A stretch of 64,000 bases of DNA from positions 310,001 through 374,000 of the forward strand of contig NZ_JAFIBY010000002.1 in NCBI RefSeq assembly GCF_017832355.1. The letters are read 5' to 3'. Made by a program: the position numbers and the translations under genes. Below, piece after piece: positions 7,615 through 16,866 of the stretch; position 1 is the first letter of the stretch, and each line of letters begins with the position of its first letter. The DNA is from Serratia sp. PL17. GTDB taxonomy: Bacteria > Pseudomonadota > Gammaproteobacteria > Enterobacterales > Enterobacteriaceae. Under the pieces are notes generated by a model. That model saw nothing but the letters and a program-made list of their open reading frames with translations, had not been told where the DNA came from and made no database searches.

Positions 7615-8535
7615 ATGAAAATGAGCATTCGCGCGTTACTAACCCTGTTTACGGCACTGGTGGTATTCAGCCAAGCTGCCTTCGCCGTTGTCTATCCTTT
7701 GCCTGCCAAAGACAGTCGTCTGGTGGGTGAAAACATCCAAATCACCGTACCGGAAGACAGCAAGTTGCCGCTGGAGAGCTTTGCCGCTCAATACCAGATG
7801 GGCCTGAGCAACATGCTGGAAGCCAACCCAGGTGTGGATCCCTTCCTGCCGAAGGCCGGCAGTACACTGACTATTCCACAACAGTTGATCCTGCCGGACG
7901 CACCGCGTGAAGGCATCATCATCAACAGCGCAGAGATGCGTCTGTACTACTACCCAAAAGGCACCAACACGGTGATCGTGCTGCCGATTGGTATCGGCCA
8001 ACTGGGTAAAGACACCCCGTTGAACTGGACTACCACGGTGCAGCGTAAGAAAGACGGCCCAACCTGGACGCCAACTGCCAAGATGCGCGCAGAATATGCC
8101 GCGGATGGCGAGATCCTGCCTGCGGTATTCCCTGCCGGCCCGGACAACCCAATGGGCCTGTATGCGCTGTACGTCGGTCGTCTGTATGCGATCCACGGCA
8201 CCAACGCCAACTTCGGTATCGGTCTGCGCGTGAGCCACGGCTGTGTGCGTCTGCGTGCTGATGACATCAAGTTCCTGTTCGAAAACGTGCCGGTTGGTAC
8301 GCGCGTGCAGTTCATCAATGAGCCGATCAAAGCCAGCGTTGAACCAGACGGTTCCCGTTACATTGAAGTGCATAACCCACTTTCTGCTAACGAAGAACAG
8401 CTGAAGTCGAAAGACCCTGTGCCGTTGACCATCTCTGCGCCTGTGGGCAAAGTGATGATGGATCCTGCGGTTAACCAGAGCGCAGTGGATGCGGCGATCA
8501 AAGCACGTTCCGGTATGCCGGTTAAAGTGAACTGA
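7615..8535 (+). CDS. ldtB: L,D-transpeptidase LdtB (YbiS)
   Basis: A 306-residue exported protein, the same length as E. coli YbiS/LdtB. It anchors Braun lipoprotein to meso-diaminopimelate of peptidoglycan in the periplasm. A signal peptide ([12 protein letters not shown]..., ending QAAFA) is followed by a LysM-like segment ([20 protein letters not shown]) and the YkuD catalytic domain with SHGCVRLR, the nucleophile being Cys about residue 210 and the partner His in [12 protein letters not shown] chose the ATG at 7615 because MKMSIRALL lines up with the E. coli start; an upstream TTG would add nine unsupported residues. It is monocistronic, with a terminator after it and a decayed ERIC before it. 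Confidence 0.95.
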   Translation: MKMSIRALLTLFTALVVFSQAAFAVVYPLPAKDSRLVGENIQITVPEDSKLPLESFAAQYQMGLSNMLEANPGVDPFLPKAGSTLTIPQQLILPDAPREGIIINSAEMRLYYYPKGTNTVIVLPIGIGQLGKDTPLNWTTTVQRKKDGPTWTPTAKMRAEYAADGEILPAVFPAGPDNPMGLYALYVGRLYAIHGTNANFGIGLRVSHGCVRLRADDIKFLFENVPVGTRVQFINEPIKASVEPDGSRYIEVHNPLSANEEQLKSKDPVPLTISAPVGKVMMDPAVNQSAVDAAIKARSGMPVKVN

Positions 8536-8555
8536 TTGATTGAATCGCTGTGAGA

Positions 8556-8582
8556 AAGGCGCCCTCGGGCGTCTTTTTTTTT
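8556..8582 (+). terminator. ldtB terminator
   Basis: A GGCGCCC-TC-GGGCGTC hairpin (one G-U pair) is followed at once by nine or ten T residues. This is a strong intrinsic terminator just after the ldtB stop. Confidence 0.85.
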
Positions 8583-8868
8583 GGCTTAAAAACGCTTCTG
8601 GGGAGACAATACGGCAGGAGGCCATGCGGTAAATTGTCATAATAATCACAACCCATCCACCTTGGTCATCGCGTCCAGAAATGGCCACTTCGTTATTATT
8701 CCATTAAAAATCATCGCTGATTAATACGTTATATAACCCCTCTGACCCATTCCCGGTTGAAAGAATTCTCTCAAAATATGTGTGCTGTGAAAATAAGATC
8801 ACACAAGCGTAACAAAAGGTAAACATAGGCTCTCTATATTGGCTGCTTTGCTTTTGGGAGGGAGTGCC
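8583..8868 (+). promoter_or_regulatory. Promoter region of the exbD-tonB-receptor operon
   Basis: No gene is visible in this stretch. A TATATT hexamer near 8836 is a possible -10, with GTAACA upstream as a weak -35. A TGTGA...TCACA pair at 8786-8803 has spacing 8 instead of 6, so it is not a convincing CRP site. No good Fur box was found despite the TonB genes downstream. Confidence 0.35.
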
Positions 8869-9276
8869 ATGCGTAACTGGAACGAGCCGAAAAAGAACAA
8901 GGCGCACATCGAATTGATCCCGATGATCGACGTGATGATGTTTTTGCTGGTGTTTTTTGTGTTGATTAGCCTGAACGTGATCCCGGCCCTTGGGCTGAAG
9001 ACCCAACTGCCGTCCGCCGGCAGTGCGCAGCAATTGAAACCGCAGAAGAAGGCGATCATCACGCTGGGCGCAGAGGATCAATTGCAGCTCGACGGCCAAC
9101 CGGTCGCACTGAGCGCGCTGGTCAGCACGCTGAAGCAACAGCAGCAGGAAAACCAGACCACCACCATTATCGTCAACAGTGACAAAGGCGTGGCGGTGGA
9201 ACGGCTGGTGGCGGTGATGGATAACCTGCGTCAGGGCGGCTTCTACTCCGTCTCTATCGCCACACGGAAGCTGTGA
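8869..9276 (+). CDS. exbD: ExbD/TolR-family proton-channel subunit
   Basis: A 135-residue inner-membrane protein with one N-terminal transmembrane helix and a periplasmic domain, as in ExbD. The essential proton-carrying Asp sits at residue 21 in IPMIDVMMFLLVFF. The protein partners ExbB and energises TonB. The start at 8869 is preceded by a GGGAGGGAG ribosome site; an extended start at 8839 would add ten residues of non-family sequence. It is the first gene of the operon exbD-tonB-receptor-exbB-PLD, whereas exbB normally precedes exbD. The stop lies one base before the tonB start, implying translational coupling. Confidence 0.85.
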   Translation: MRNWNEPKKNKAHIELIPMIDVMMFLLVFFVLISLNVIPALGLKTQLPSAGSAQQLKPQKKAIITLGAEDQLQLDGQPVALSALVSTLKQQQQENQTTTIIVNSDKGVAVERLVAVMDNLRQGGFYSVSIATRKL

Positions 9277-9277
9277 C

Positions 9278-10018
9278 ATGTATCTGCTTTATCGTTCACG
9301 TCACCTTTTCAGCTGGTTACCGGCACTGATCGTCGCGGGTTGTGTGCTGTTCGCCAGCCAGCAGGCGGCACTGAAAATTCAGCCACGCTATGACGAAACT
9401 GCCATGGAGCTGGCCTTGGTCGAGCCGGAGCCTCAGACACAGCCGGAACCCCCGGTGGAAACGCCGCCACAACCCGAACCCCCGCTACCAGAGCCGGAAC
9501 CTATTCCTGAACCGGTCGTGCCGGCCCCAGAGCCGATTATCGAGGCTAAGCCGGTGCCAAAACCGCAGCCGAAACCGAAACCGGTGAAAGAAAAAGCCAA
9601 ACCGGTGGAGAAGACCAAACCTGTCGCAGCACCTGCCGCGCCAAGAGCATTCGTCAGCAAACCGGCGGCAGTACCCGCTCCGGTCGCCCCGGCCGCGCCA
9701 AAGGTGAACACCCAGGCGATCGAAAACGGGTACCTGCAGGCACTACGCCACGAACTGGAACAGCGTAAGCGCTACCCCAGCGGACGGCAGGCCTCTCTCG
9801 AACGGCCTCAAGGCAACGTAGAGGTGTGGCTGGAGGTTGACCGCAGCGGCCGAGTGCTCTCGTCCGGCATCACGAATAAGGCCTCCAGCATGCTGCTCAA
9901 CCGTGCGGCGCTGAGCAGCCTGCAAAGCATCAGCCAGGTGAAGCCGTTTCCAAGCGACGCTTTCAACGGGCAAACAACAAAACGATTTTCAGCCACGTTC
10001 AATTATCAGGCGCCTTGA
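9278..10018 (+). CDS. tonB: TonB-family energy transducer
   Basis: A 246-residue protein with an N-terminal membrane anchor (FSWLPALIVAGCVLFAS), a long Pro-Glu then Pro-Lys linker (residues about 48-150, e.g. PEPQTQPEPPVETPPQPEPP), and a C-terminal TonB domain. The latter has YPSGRQASLERPQGNVEVW for the usual YP..A...G.V.V core. TonB transmits proton-motive force from ExbBD to outer-membrane receptors across the periplasm. This is an accessory TonB, presumably dedicated to the receptor that follows; the housekeeping tonB would lie elsewhere. The anchor carries no obvious SHLS motif, although RSRHLFSW contains the equivalent His. Confidence 0.85.
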   Translation: MYLLYRSRHLFSWLPALIVAGCVLFASQQAALKIQPRYDETAMELALVEPEPQTQPEPPVETPPQPEPPLPEPEPIPEPVVPAPEPIIEAKPVPKPQPKPKPVKEKAKPVEKTKPVAAPAAPRAFVSKPAAVPAPVAPAAPKVNTQAIENGYLQALRHELEQRKRYPSGRQASLERPQGNVEVWLEVDRSGRVLSSGITNKASSMLLNRAALSSLQSISQVKPFPSDAFNGQTTKRFSATFNYQAP

Positions 10019-10057
10019 CGCCTGGCATAACAGTTTGATCTTTATGGGATGGAAACA

Positions 10058-12304
10058 ATGAAATCTTTTAATCGTTCTGGGATTTATCTGGCAGTGATGT
10101 CGGCGATGTTGCCGGGCGCGGTGCTGGCGGCGGACTCGACCGACGTCGGTACCATCAGTGTAAAAGGGCAGTCGCTGGGCGGTGGCATGATGGTGCAGGA
10201 CGACAGCGCCAAGTCACGTTCCACCGTCACCAAAGAAGCCATGGATAAAATGCCGGCGGCGGCCAACGCCATCGACAAATTGAAATATACCCCCGGCTTG
10301 AACGTCAACAGTAACGACGCCAGCGGCCTGAGCGGCGTCGATTACACCATGCGGGGTATGAACTCCGATCAAATCGGTCTGTCGATGGACGGTATCCCGA
10401 TCAACGACTCCGGTAACTATGCGGTGTACCCGAACTTGCTGGGCGATTCGGAGAACCTGGAAGAGATATTCGTTACCCAGGGGTCCTCAGAAGTTGATGG
10501 CCCGCATATCGGCTCCAGCGGCGGCAACATCGGGATGGTGACGCGCCGTCCGTCGAAGGACTTTGGCGGTTTTGTCAAACAGACGCTGGGCAGCAACAAC
10601 CTGAGCAAAACCTTTGCGCGTCTGGAGACCGGTGAGTACAACGGCTTCAGCAACTGGCTCTCTTACTCGCACACCGAAGCGAAAAAGTGGCGCGGTGAAG
10701 GGCGCAACTATTCCGACAAGTTTGAGATGAGTTCGCTGTACGAAGACGGCAATGGCAACAGCAGCAACTTGGTGATGAAGTACAACCGCCAGAATAACAT
10801 CAACTACAACACCCTGAGCAAGGCGCAGTTTGACAAGGACGGCCGTTATGCCAACGACTACTCTGCCACACCGGAGTACAACAGTAAGGGCCAGTTGAAC
10901 AAGTACTACAAACTCAACCGTAACCCGTTTGATACCTTCACCCTGTCGTTCACCCAGAAACTGCAACTGCGTGACAACCTGGCGTTGACGGTACAACCTT
11001 ATTATTACTGGGGTAACGGCGGCAGCTTCAACGGGCAAACCGCTTCCGTGCTGTCCAACACCTCAGATAAGGCCGGCCAGTACGATCTCAGCAATCTGAA
11101 ATCCAACACCTATTACCGCCCGTCATGGACCCAGACCTGGCGCCCGGGTATCACCACCAAGCTGAAGTGGGACATCAACGATCAGCACAGCCTGGATATC
11201 GGCTACTGGTATGAACGTGCGCGTCAGTCACAGACCCAACCCTTTATCGGCATCAAGGACGACGGCAACCCGGAGCAAATTTCGGGTAAACCGGGCGGTT
11301 CCGATCAGGTGAAGGATGCCAACGGCAAAACCGTGCAGGGGCGTAACCAGTACACCATCACGCCAGCACAGAAAGTGTGGCTGCAGGATACCTGGTTTGC
11401 TACGCCGGACTTGACCTTCGTCGGCGGGCTGGCCTATCAGTACGTTGAACGCAATGGGGACAATAAAGGCAGCCTGTATAACGTGCCGGAAAAGCGCGAT
11501 GCCAGATACCATGAATTCCTGCCGAACTTCAGCGCCAGCTACAAACTGAACCCGGAAAACCAGGTGTTCTATAACCTGACGCGTAACATGCGTACCCCGC
11601 CAAACTACGTGTTGTACAACGTGGGGGATTCGATCAGCACCAAGCCGGAACTGAGCTGGAACCATGAGTTGGGCTGGCGCTTCGAGCGGCAAGACATGTT
11701 GATGAGTGCCACGTTGTTCTACATGCGCTACAGCGATCGCCAGATCTCTACCACCAACCCGGCGGGCGACTACGAGATGATGAACATCGGCAACGTAGAG
11801 AACAAAGGGCTGGAGCTGGAGTGGAGCGGCCAATTGCCGCATAACTTCAACTACTACACCTCTTACACTTACACCGAGTCCAAGCAGAAGAGCGACATTG
11901 TCAGCAACGGCGGTCTGCCGCTGCCAACCAGCGGCAAAGAGGTGCCGAACGTACCGAAAAACCTGCTTAACATGACGCTGGGTTATGACGACGGTTTGTA
12001 CTACAGCAGCGTCAGTGGCAAATACGTCGGTTCCTTCTATGGCGACCTGACCAATGACGAGAAGATCGGCGGCCGCACGGTATTCGATCTGGCTGCGGGC
12101 GTGCATCTGCCGGTGGACAAAAAGATCGTCAAGAGCGCGGCATTGCGCTTTGGTATCAGCAACCTGTTTGACAAGGAGTACCTGACGTCGGTGCGTACCA
12201 CCACCTTTAACGCAGCGCCTTATGGCGGTGTGAGGGCCAGCACGCCGTACTACAACGTCGGGGAAGAACGTACCTTCAGCGTCTCGCTGGAAGCCACCTT
12301 TTAA
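10058..12304 (+). CDS. TonB-dependent outer-membrane receptor, substrate unknown
   Basis: A 748-residue receptor. It has a signal peptide ending AVLAA near residue 24, a TonB box-like DVGTISVKG just after it, and a plug domain (about residues 50-170, with KLKYTPGLNVNS and YTMRGMNSDQIGLSMDGIP). A 22-strand barrel follows, ending in the canonical terminal Phe (LEATF). The ATG at 10058 has a GGGATGGA ribosome site; an ATG nine bases upstream is less well placed. The receptor sits between tonB and exbB in one operon and with an exported phospholipase D-like protein, so its ligand may be something released or modified by that enzyme. No ferric-siderophore signature allows a substrate call. Confidence 0.85.
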   Translation: MKSFNRSGIYLAVMSAMLPGAVLAADSTDVGTISVKGQSLGGGMMVQDDSAKSRSTVTKEAMDKMPAAANAIDKLKYTPGLNVNSNDASGLSGVDYTMRGMNSDQIGLSMDGIPINDSGNYAVYPNLLGDSENLEEIFVTQGSSEVDGPHIGSSGGNIGMVTRRPSKDFGGFVKQTLGSNNLSKTFARLETGEYNGFSNWLSYSHTEAKKWRGEGRNYSDKFEMSSLYEDGNGNSSNLVMKYNRQNNINYNTLSKAQFDKDGRYANDYSATPEYNSKGQLNKYYKLNRNPFDTFTLSFTQKLQLRDNLALTVQPYYYWGNGGSFNGQTASVLSNTSDKAGQYDLSNLKSNTYYRPSWTQTWRPGITTKLKWDINDQHSLDIGYWYERARQSQTQPFIGIKDDGNPEQISGKPGGSDQVKDANGKTVQGRNQYTITPAQKVWLQDTWFATPDLTFVGGLAYQYVERNGDNKGSLYNVPEKRDARYHEFLPNFSASYKLNPENQVFYNLTRNMRTPPNYVLYNVGDSISTKPELSWNHELGWRFERQDMLMSATLFYMRYSDRQISTTNPAGDYEMMNIGNVENKGLELEWSGQLPHNFNYYTSYTYTESKQKSDIVSNGGLPLPTSGKEVPNVPKNLLNMTLGYDDGLYYSSVSGKYVGSFYGDLTNDEKIGGRTVFDLAAGVHLPVDKKIVKSAALRFGISNLFDKEYLTSVRTTTFNAAPYGGVRASTPYYNVGEERTFSVSLEATF

Positions 12305-12319
12305 CTAATTAAACGTCAT

Positions 12320-12360
12320 GTCCTTCAGGTTGTGGCCGACAAGGCCGCAGCGTGAAGGAC
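12320..12360 (+). other. Nested hairpin between receptor and exbB
   Basis: GTCCTTCA (12320-12327) pairs with TGAAGGAC (12353-12360), and inside it TGTGGCC pairs with GGCCGCA. No T-run follows. It may be an mRNA-stability or partial-termination element that sets receptor expression above exbB. Confidence 0.5.
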
Positions 12361-12381
12361 GATGAACAAGAGGACTGAGCG

Positions 12382-13032
12382 ATGAATGCCAACCTGTTAC
12401 ACGACATTATTTTCTACGTGATGTATGCCGCACTGGCGATTGCGCTGGTGATCATTGTCGAGCGTGCGCTGTATTTCGCTTACACCCAACGTCAGGCGCG
12501 TCGGCTGGAGCAGGCGCTGACGCTGGACGTGCGTCGCACCGCCGATTTGCCGGATGAACTGACCCAACGCAACAGCCTGCCGCTGGCGGTGATTTCACCG
12601 GTGTTGGAGCAAAAGCACCGTGCCGGCGACCGTGAGGCGATCGGCGATCTGATCGACGCGCAGTACCTGTTGAGTAAACCACTGATGGCGCGTGGCCTGT
12701 GGCTGCTGGAAACCATCGTGACGGCCGCACCGTTGTTGGGGCTGTTGGGCACGGTCATGGGGATTATCGAAACCTTTAAGGCGCTGGCTGCCTCTGGCGT
12801 GTCTGAGCCGAGCCTGGTTTCTGCCGGCATGGGCACCGCGTTGTATGCGACCGGGCTGGGTATCGCCATCGCGCTGCTGTGCCTGGTCGGGAACAACTAT
12901 CTGCAAAGCCGCATGGAACGGATAAACGAACTGTTGAAAGTGCTGTTGATCCGCGCCGGTGCGCCGACCAGCCGCCCGGAAAACGGCAGCCGTGAGCAAT
13001 GGGTTGACAGTGAGGCACCACGCTATGCCTAA
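12382..13032 (+). CDS. exbB: ExbB/TolQ-family proton-channel subunit
   Basis: A 216-residue MotA/TolQ/ExbB protein with three transmembrane segments: residues about 10-28 (IIFYVMYAALAIALVIIV), 115-135 (TAAPLLGLLGTVMGIIETF) and 150-175 (GMGTALYATGLGIAIALLCL). The middle block, LLGTVMGIIETF, is the family hallmark. It assembles as a pentamer around the ExbD dimer in the inner membrane and supplies proton-driven motion to TonB. The gene follows the receptor by 77 bases containing a hairpin. Its stop overlaps the next gene (ATGCCTAA), so the PLD-like protein is translationally coupled to it. Confidence 0.9.
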   Translation: MNANLLHDIIFYVMYAALAIALVIIVERALYFAYTQRQARRLEQALTLDVRRTADLPDELTQRNSLPLAVISPVLEQKHRAGDREAIGDLIDAQYLLSKPLMARGLWLLETIVTAAPLLGLLGTVMGIIETFKALAASGVSEPSLVSAGMGTALYATGLGIAIALLCLVGNNYLQSRMERINELLKVLLIRAGAPTSRPENGSREQWVDSEAPRYA

Positions 13033-14275
13033 TGGTCGTCAACCACGGCGGCCGCTGGGCCGCCTTTACACTGCGTTATGGGGTAGCTGTCTGTTGATGT
13101 TGAGCCAGAGTGCGGCGGCACGTTTTGAGATCCCCGGCTACGAGCTGGTGTATACCGCGCCGGTAGAAACTGCGTTGCAGGCAGATGACCTGCGCAACAC
13201 TGCGCAAGTGTGGCAGCAGATGTTTGATGCGGCGAAAACCCGTATCGATCTGGGCCAGTTCTACGTGGCGAATGAACAGGGATCGTTGTTGGACGGTGTA
13301 TTACAGCACCTGAAAGCCGCGGGCGAACGCGGGGTGAAAATCCGTTTTCTGATGGAAGAGAAGGGCATTCGCATTTCCACCCCTGAGACGCTGGAGCAGC
13401 TTAAGGCGATCCCGAACCTGGAACTGCGCATTATCCCTTATCAGCGCCTAAGCGGCGGTATTTTGCATGCTAAATACCTGCTGGTGGACGGTGAACAGGC
13501 ATTTGTCGGCAGCCAAAACTTTGACTGGCGGGCGCTGGCGCATATCCACGAAACGGGATTGCGCATCAGCGATGCCGGGGTTGTTGGGCAAATCCAGGCG
13601 ATCTTCGAGCAGGACTGGCAAGCACAGGCCTTGTTGGCCGCGGATAAACCGGTGCCACCACTGCCGTACCAGCCCAATGCCGACACGCCGCAGGGCAACT
13701 ATTTGGTTGCCAGCCCACGCGCTTACAATCCGGCTGGCGTGATTGACTCGCAGGTTGAGCTGCCGCGCCTGTTGGCGACCGCCAAGCAGCAGGTTCGGGT
13801 GCAGGTGATGGATTATGCGCCGCTGTCCTATGGCCCGGAGCGCAGCCGGCCTTACTATGCCGTGATCGACAACGCCCTGCGCAGCGCCGCTGCACGCGGC
13901 GTGAAGATCGAGCTGATGGTCGCCAACTGGAACACCAAAAAACCGGATATTGCCTGGCTGAAAAGTTTGTCCGTGGTGCCGAATGTGCAGATAAAGATCG
14001 TCACGATCCCCCCGGCAAGCAGCGGGTTCATTCCGTTTGCACGGGTGATCCACAGCAAGATCATGACCATCGATGGGGAAACGGCGTGGATCGGCACCAG
14101 CAACTGGACCGGCGGTTATTTGGATAACTCGCGTAATCTGGAACTGGTGTTGCACAACCCGCTGATGAGCCAGCGCGTGGATAAGCTCTACAGCCAGCTG
14201 TGGAACAGCGTTTACGCCGAACCGCTTAAGCTGGATTATGACTATCCGACGCCTAAACCGGGCGGCGAGTCCTGA
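13025..14275 (+). CDS. Exported phospholipase D-family protein
   Basis: A 416-residue protein with a basic N-terminus and a hydrophobic signal (RLYTALWGSCLLMLSQSAAA), so it probably acts in the periplasm or is membrane-anchored. It has two complete HKD catalytic motifs: HAKYLLVDG at about residue 148 and HSKIMTIDG at about residue 343, each followed by G-S/T-x-N (GSQNFD, GTSNWT). The PLD superfamily covers phospholipases, cardiolipin and phosphatidyl transferases and phosphodiesterases; the exact reaction is not predictable. The start overlaps the exbB stop, tying it to the TonB operon. Its presence there suggests processing of a phosphodiester-containing nutrient or of the cell envelope. Confidence 0.85.
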   Translation: MPNGRQPRRPLGRLYTALWGSCLLMLSQSAAARFEIPGYELVYTAPVETALQADDLRNTAQVWQQMFDAAKTRIDLGQFYVANEQGSLLDGVLQHLKAAGERGVKIRFLMEEKGIRISTPETLEQLKAIPNLELRIIPYQRLSGGILHAKYLLVDGEQAFVGSQNFDWRALAHIHETGLRISDAGVVGQIQAIFEQDWQAQALLAADKPVPPLPYQPNADTPQGNYLVASPRAYNPAGVIDSQVELPRLLATAKQQVRVQVMDYAPLSYGPERSRPYYAVIDNALRSAAARGVKIELMVANWNTKKPDIAWLKSLSVVPNVQIKIVTIPPASSGFIPFARVIHSKIMTIDGETAWIGTSNWTGGYLDNSRNLELVLHNPLMSQRVDKLYSQLWNSVYAEPLKLDYDYPTPKPGGES

Positions 14276-14298
14276 GATTGCGGACCGGCTCACGTCGT

Positions 14299-14334
14299 GT
14301 TAAATCGGGTCGACCAGGGTAGGCCCGATTTAAC
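14299..14334. terminator. Bidirectional hairpin between PLD gene and P1 peptidase gene
   Basis: GTTAAATCGGG pairs perfectly with CCCGATTTAAC (11 bp, 14-base loop) between two convergent genes. T-rich sequence follows only weakly. It is a likely terminator for both transcripts. Confidence 0.6.
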
Positions 14335-14377
14335 GCTTTGATTCTGGCATTGGGCGCAGTATGCAGTGCCTCTGGCC

Positions 14378-15487
14378 TTATTTCCGCCAGCCGCTTTCTT
14401 CCAATGCCGTCAGCAATTGCTCCGCGCTCAACCCTTCTGCCCGGTGGCCATTGCCCGAAACGGTATCGGCCGCCAGCAGGGCGTTGATAATCGCTTCTTC
14501 CACCGCCTCCGCCGCTGCCTCAAACAACTCAGAAATGTAATCGTTATTGACCATGCGCAGTGGGGTGGTGAATGCCCCTTTGTTGGCGTAGTCGGCAGGC
14601 GGCAGCCCGTCGTTGCCCGTGGCGAAAGCGATAAAGATATCGCCGCTGGAGTCTTCGGTGCCGCCGCCGGTGCGGGCAATGCCGATGCTGGCACGCTGGG
14701 CCAGTCGTGTACATTGGTGCGGCAACAACGGCGCATCGGTCGCGAGCGTAACAACGATCGATCCCATGCCGGGATGTGGCAGTTGCGGCGTGAATGGCGA
14801 GTGAATATGCCCAAGATGGCGACCCACCGGGTATCCGCCCACTAGCAGCGACGCGCGTTTGCCGTGGTTGGCCTGCACGATGGCACCCACCGTCCAACCC
14901 CCGCTATCGGCGGGCAGGCGACGGGATGCCGTACCGCTTCCCCCTTTGAACTCATGACAAATCATGCCGCTGCCGCCACCGACCGCACCTTCCTGAGGTA
15001 ATCCGCTGTGCGCCGCTTGCAGTGCCTGCCGTACGTGCTCCGGCTTGACGTGAAATCCGTTAATGTCGTTGAGCAGGCCGTCGAAGGTTTCCATCACTAC
15101 CGGCATATTCCAGTACACCGCATTGTCGCCGGCGGGCAGGGCTTCGCGTTCCAGGGCAATCAGGCTGTCACGCACTACCCCGACGCTGTGGGTATTGGTG
15201 AAGGCAATTGGGCTGGTGAGCAGACCGGCTTCGCGGATCCATTCCAGCCCCGTGGCGTCACCGTTGCCGTTGAGGACATGCACACCGGCAAAGCAGGGGG
15301 ATTGCCGGGCCTGGCCGGCACGGGGTTCAATCACCGTAACGCCGGTGCGCACGCTGCGGCCGTCGGCCAGATCGGCGTGGAGGCTGGCGTGGCCAACGCG
15401 GACGCCGGGCACATCGGTAATGGCGTTCAGCGGGCCGGCAACGCCGTGGCCGATCTTAATGCCCAAATCCTGAGCGCGCTGCGACAT
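14378..15487 (-). CDS. P1-family (DmpA/BapA) beta-aminopeptidase
   Basis: A 369-residue serine hydrolase of MEROPS family S58. These enzymes are made as precursors that self-cleave before the nucleophile. The cleavage site is visible as HPGMG-SIVVTLATDAP, placing the new N-terminal Ser at about residue 243 (Ser250 in DmpA). Other family blocks are ITDVPGVRVGH, NGNGDATGLEW and GGSGMICHEFKGGSGT. DmpA and BapA remove N-terminal residues, including beta-alanine and other beta-amino acids, from small peptides. It shares the strand and probable operon of a permease, a semialdehyde dehydrogenase and an omega-transaminase, which fits release of beta-alanine from peptides such as carnosine. Substrate is inferred from context. 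No signal peptide is seen, so it is likely cytoplasmic. Confidence 0.85.
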   Translation of the reverse strand: MSQRAQDLGIKIGHGVAGPLNAITDVPGVRVGHASLHADLADGRSVRTGVTVIEPRAGQARQSPCFAGVHVLNGNGDATGLEWIREAGLLTSPIAFTNTHSVGVVRDSLIALEREALPAGDNAVYWNMPVVMETFDGLLNDINGFHVKPEHVRQALQAAHSGLPQEGAVGGGSGMICHEFKGGSGTASRRLPADSGGWTVGAIVQANHGKRASLLVGGYPVGRHLGHIHSPFTPQLPHPGMGSIVVTLATDAPLLPHQCTRLAQRASIGIARTGGGTEDSSGDIFIAFATGNDGLPPADYANKGAFTTPLRMVNNDYISELFEAAAEAVEEAIINALLAADTVSGNGHRAEGLSAEQLLTALEESGWRK

Positions 15488-15489
15488 GG

Positions 15490-16866
15490 TTATTCTCCTT
15501 CAATTGAGGGTTCTACGAGCGGGACGGTTTGACGGGTGTGCATGTAACTCAGCACCAGGCCAAAACAGAGGATACCGGCAATGATAATAAAGTCTTTCAG
15601 GCTGCTGGCGATCAAAATTGTCCACAGCACGTACAGGCAGCCAAGCAGTGCAATCACTACCGGCAATGGCCACAGTGGCATCAGGTACGGGTGATGGAAA
15701 TGCACACGGCGGCGGCTGATCAGCGCGGCGATGGCCATGATGATGTACACCAGCAACAGCAGGATCACGGTAAAGGAGGTCAGATCGCCGAGGTTGGAGC
15801 AAAAGGCCAGTAGCGCGGAGGGAATGCCGAACAGCAGGGTGGCGATCCACGGGGTACCAAAACGCGGGTGGATCTTTTTCAGTGCCCGGTTTATCTGCGG
15901 TAGCCAGAAACCATCACGCCCACTGGAGAACATCATCCGGCTGAACTGTGCCACGATGGCGATGATGGCGTTAAACACGGAGAGATAAATTGCCCCGCTG
16001 ACCACCCGCGCCAGCGTCGGCCCGCCCAACTGGCTGACCACGTAGCCGACGGGATCCGCCTGTTTGGCCATTTCAACCAAAGACGGTGCGCCGATCAACA
16101 GCGCGGTGAAGGGCAGCAATTCGACCAGCACCACGATGACCAGCGTTAACATGATGGCGGTCGCCATCGGTTTGCCCTGTTCACGCATGTCCTCTGCCAT
16201 GTATACCGCCGCGCCATAGCCGTTGTAGGAAAACAGCGCGACGCCAACCATGGTGACGATCAACGGCACGGAGACCGGCGACAGCCCCCCTTCGGGGTTG
16301 AGTATCACCGGTGCGGTGAGTATGTCTGCGCTTTGGTGCGGATTGCTGAATCCCAGCCAGGCGATTAAGCCCAACACCGCGATCTCGACCACCAGAAAGG
16401 TGCCGGTCAGCAGGGCATTGGCCTTGATATTGAAAATGGCGCAGGCACCGCCGATCAGGATGGTGATCATACCTGCCGTAGAGGCGTCAAATTGCGTGCC
16501 CAGTGCGGTATTTAAATAGGGCACCGCGCCAGTGGCCAGCACTGCCGGGACAAACAGCGCGGCGCTGAGGATAAACAGGTAAGTTTGGAGCCCACATAGG
16601 GTGCCGAACAGCCGCTTGATGATGCTGTATTCGCCGCCTGCGCTGGGGTGCGCTGCGCCCAGCTCGGCGTAGCACAATGCAATGGTGGCGGCGATAAAGG
16701 CGGCGATCAGGAATGAAATAAAGGCACCGCTGCCGGCGCTGGCAATCGCCAGTGGGGCAATGACAAAGATAGAGCTGGCCGGTGTGACGCCGGAGGCAGT
16801 GATCATCACCACGTCGAGGACGCTGAGATTGCCTTTGAATTTATGTTCTGGTGTGGGCTCTTTCAT
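15490..16866 (-). CDS. APC-superfamily amino acid or peptide permease
   Basis: A 458-residue permease with about twelve transmembrane segments. Helix 1 contains the unwound GxG-type ligand site typical of APC (MITASGVTPASSIFVIAPLA), and helix 3 starts GAAHPSAGGEYSIIKRLFG. The stop is two bases ahead of the peptidase start, so the two are cotranscribed. APC carriers take up amino acids or amines by proton symport or exchange. Given the flanking genes the likely cargo is beta-alanine or a beta-alanyl dipeptide, but the family alone does not say so. A ribosome site is weak at the start. Confidence 0.85.
   Translation of the reverse strand: MKEPTPEHKFKGNLSVLDVVMITASGVTPASSIFVIAPLAIASAGSGAFISFLIAAFIAATIALCYAELGAAHPSAGGEYSIIKRLFGTLCGLQTYLFILSAALFVPAVLATGAVPYLNTALGTQFDASTAGMITILIGGACAIFNIKANALLTGTFLVVEIAVLGLIAWLGFSNPHQSADILTAPVILNPEGGLSPVSVPLIVTMVGVALFSYNGYGAAVYMAEDMREQGKPMATAIMLTLVIVVLVELLPFTALLIGAPSLVEMAKQADPVGYVVSQLGGPTLARVVSGAIYLSVFNAIIAIVAQFSRMMFSSGRDGFWLPQINRALKKIHPRFGTPWIATLLFGIPSALLAFCSNLGDLTSFTVILLLLVYIIMAIAALISRRRVHFHHPYLMPLWPLPVVIALLGCLYVLWTILIASSLKDFIIIAGILCFGLVLSYMHTRQTVPLVEPSIEGE

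Noticed and set aside
8637..8656. Possible Fur box upstream of exbD
   Set aside because: Only one half resembles the consensus; the match is about ten of fourteen in an AT-rich region.
7639..8688. 349-codon open frame on the minus strand across ldtB
   Set aside because: It is antisense to ldtB, His/Arg-rich as is typical of shadow frames, and crosses the ldtB terminator.
8786..8803. CRP-like TGTGA/TCACA pair before exbD
   Set aside because: The half-sites are eight bases apart instead of six, so CRP would not fit.
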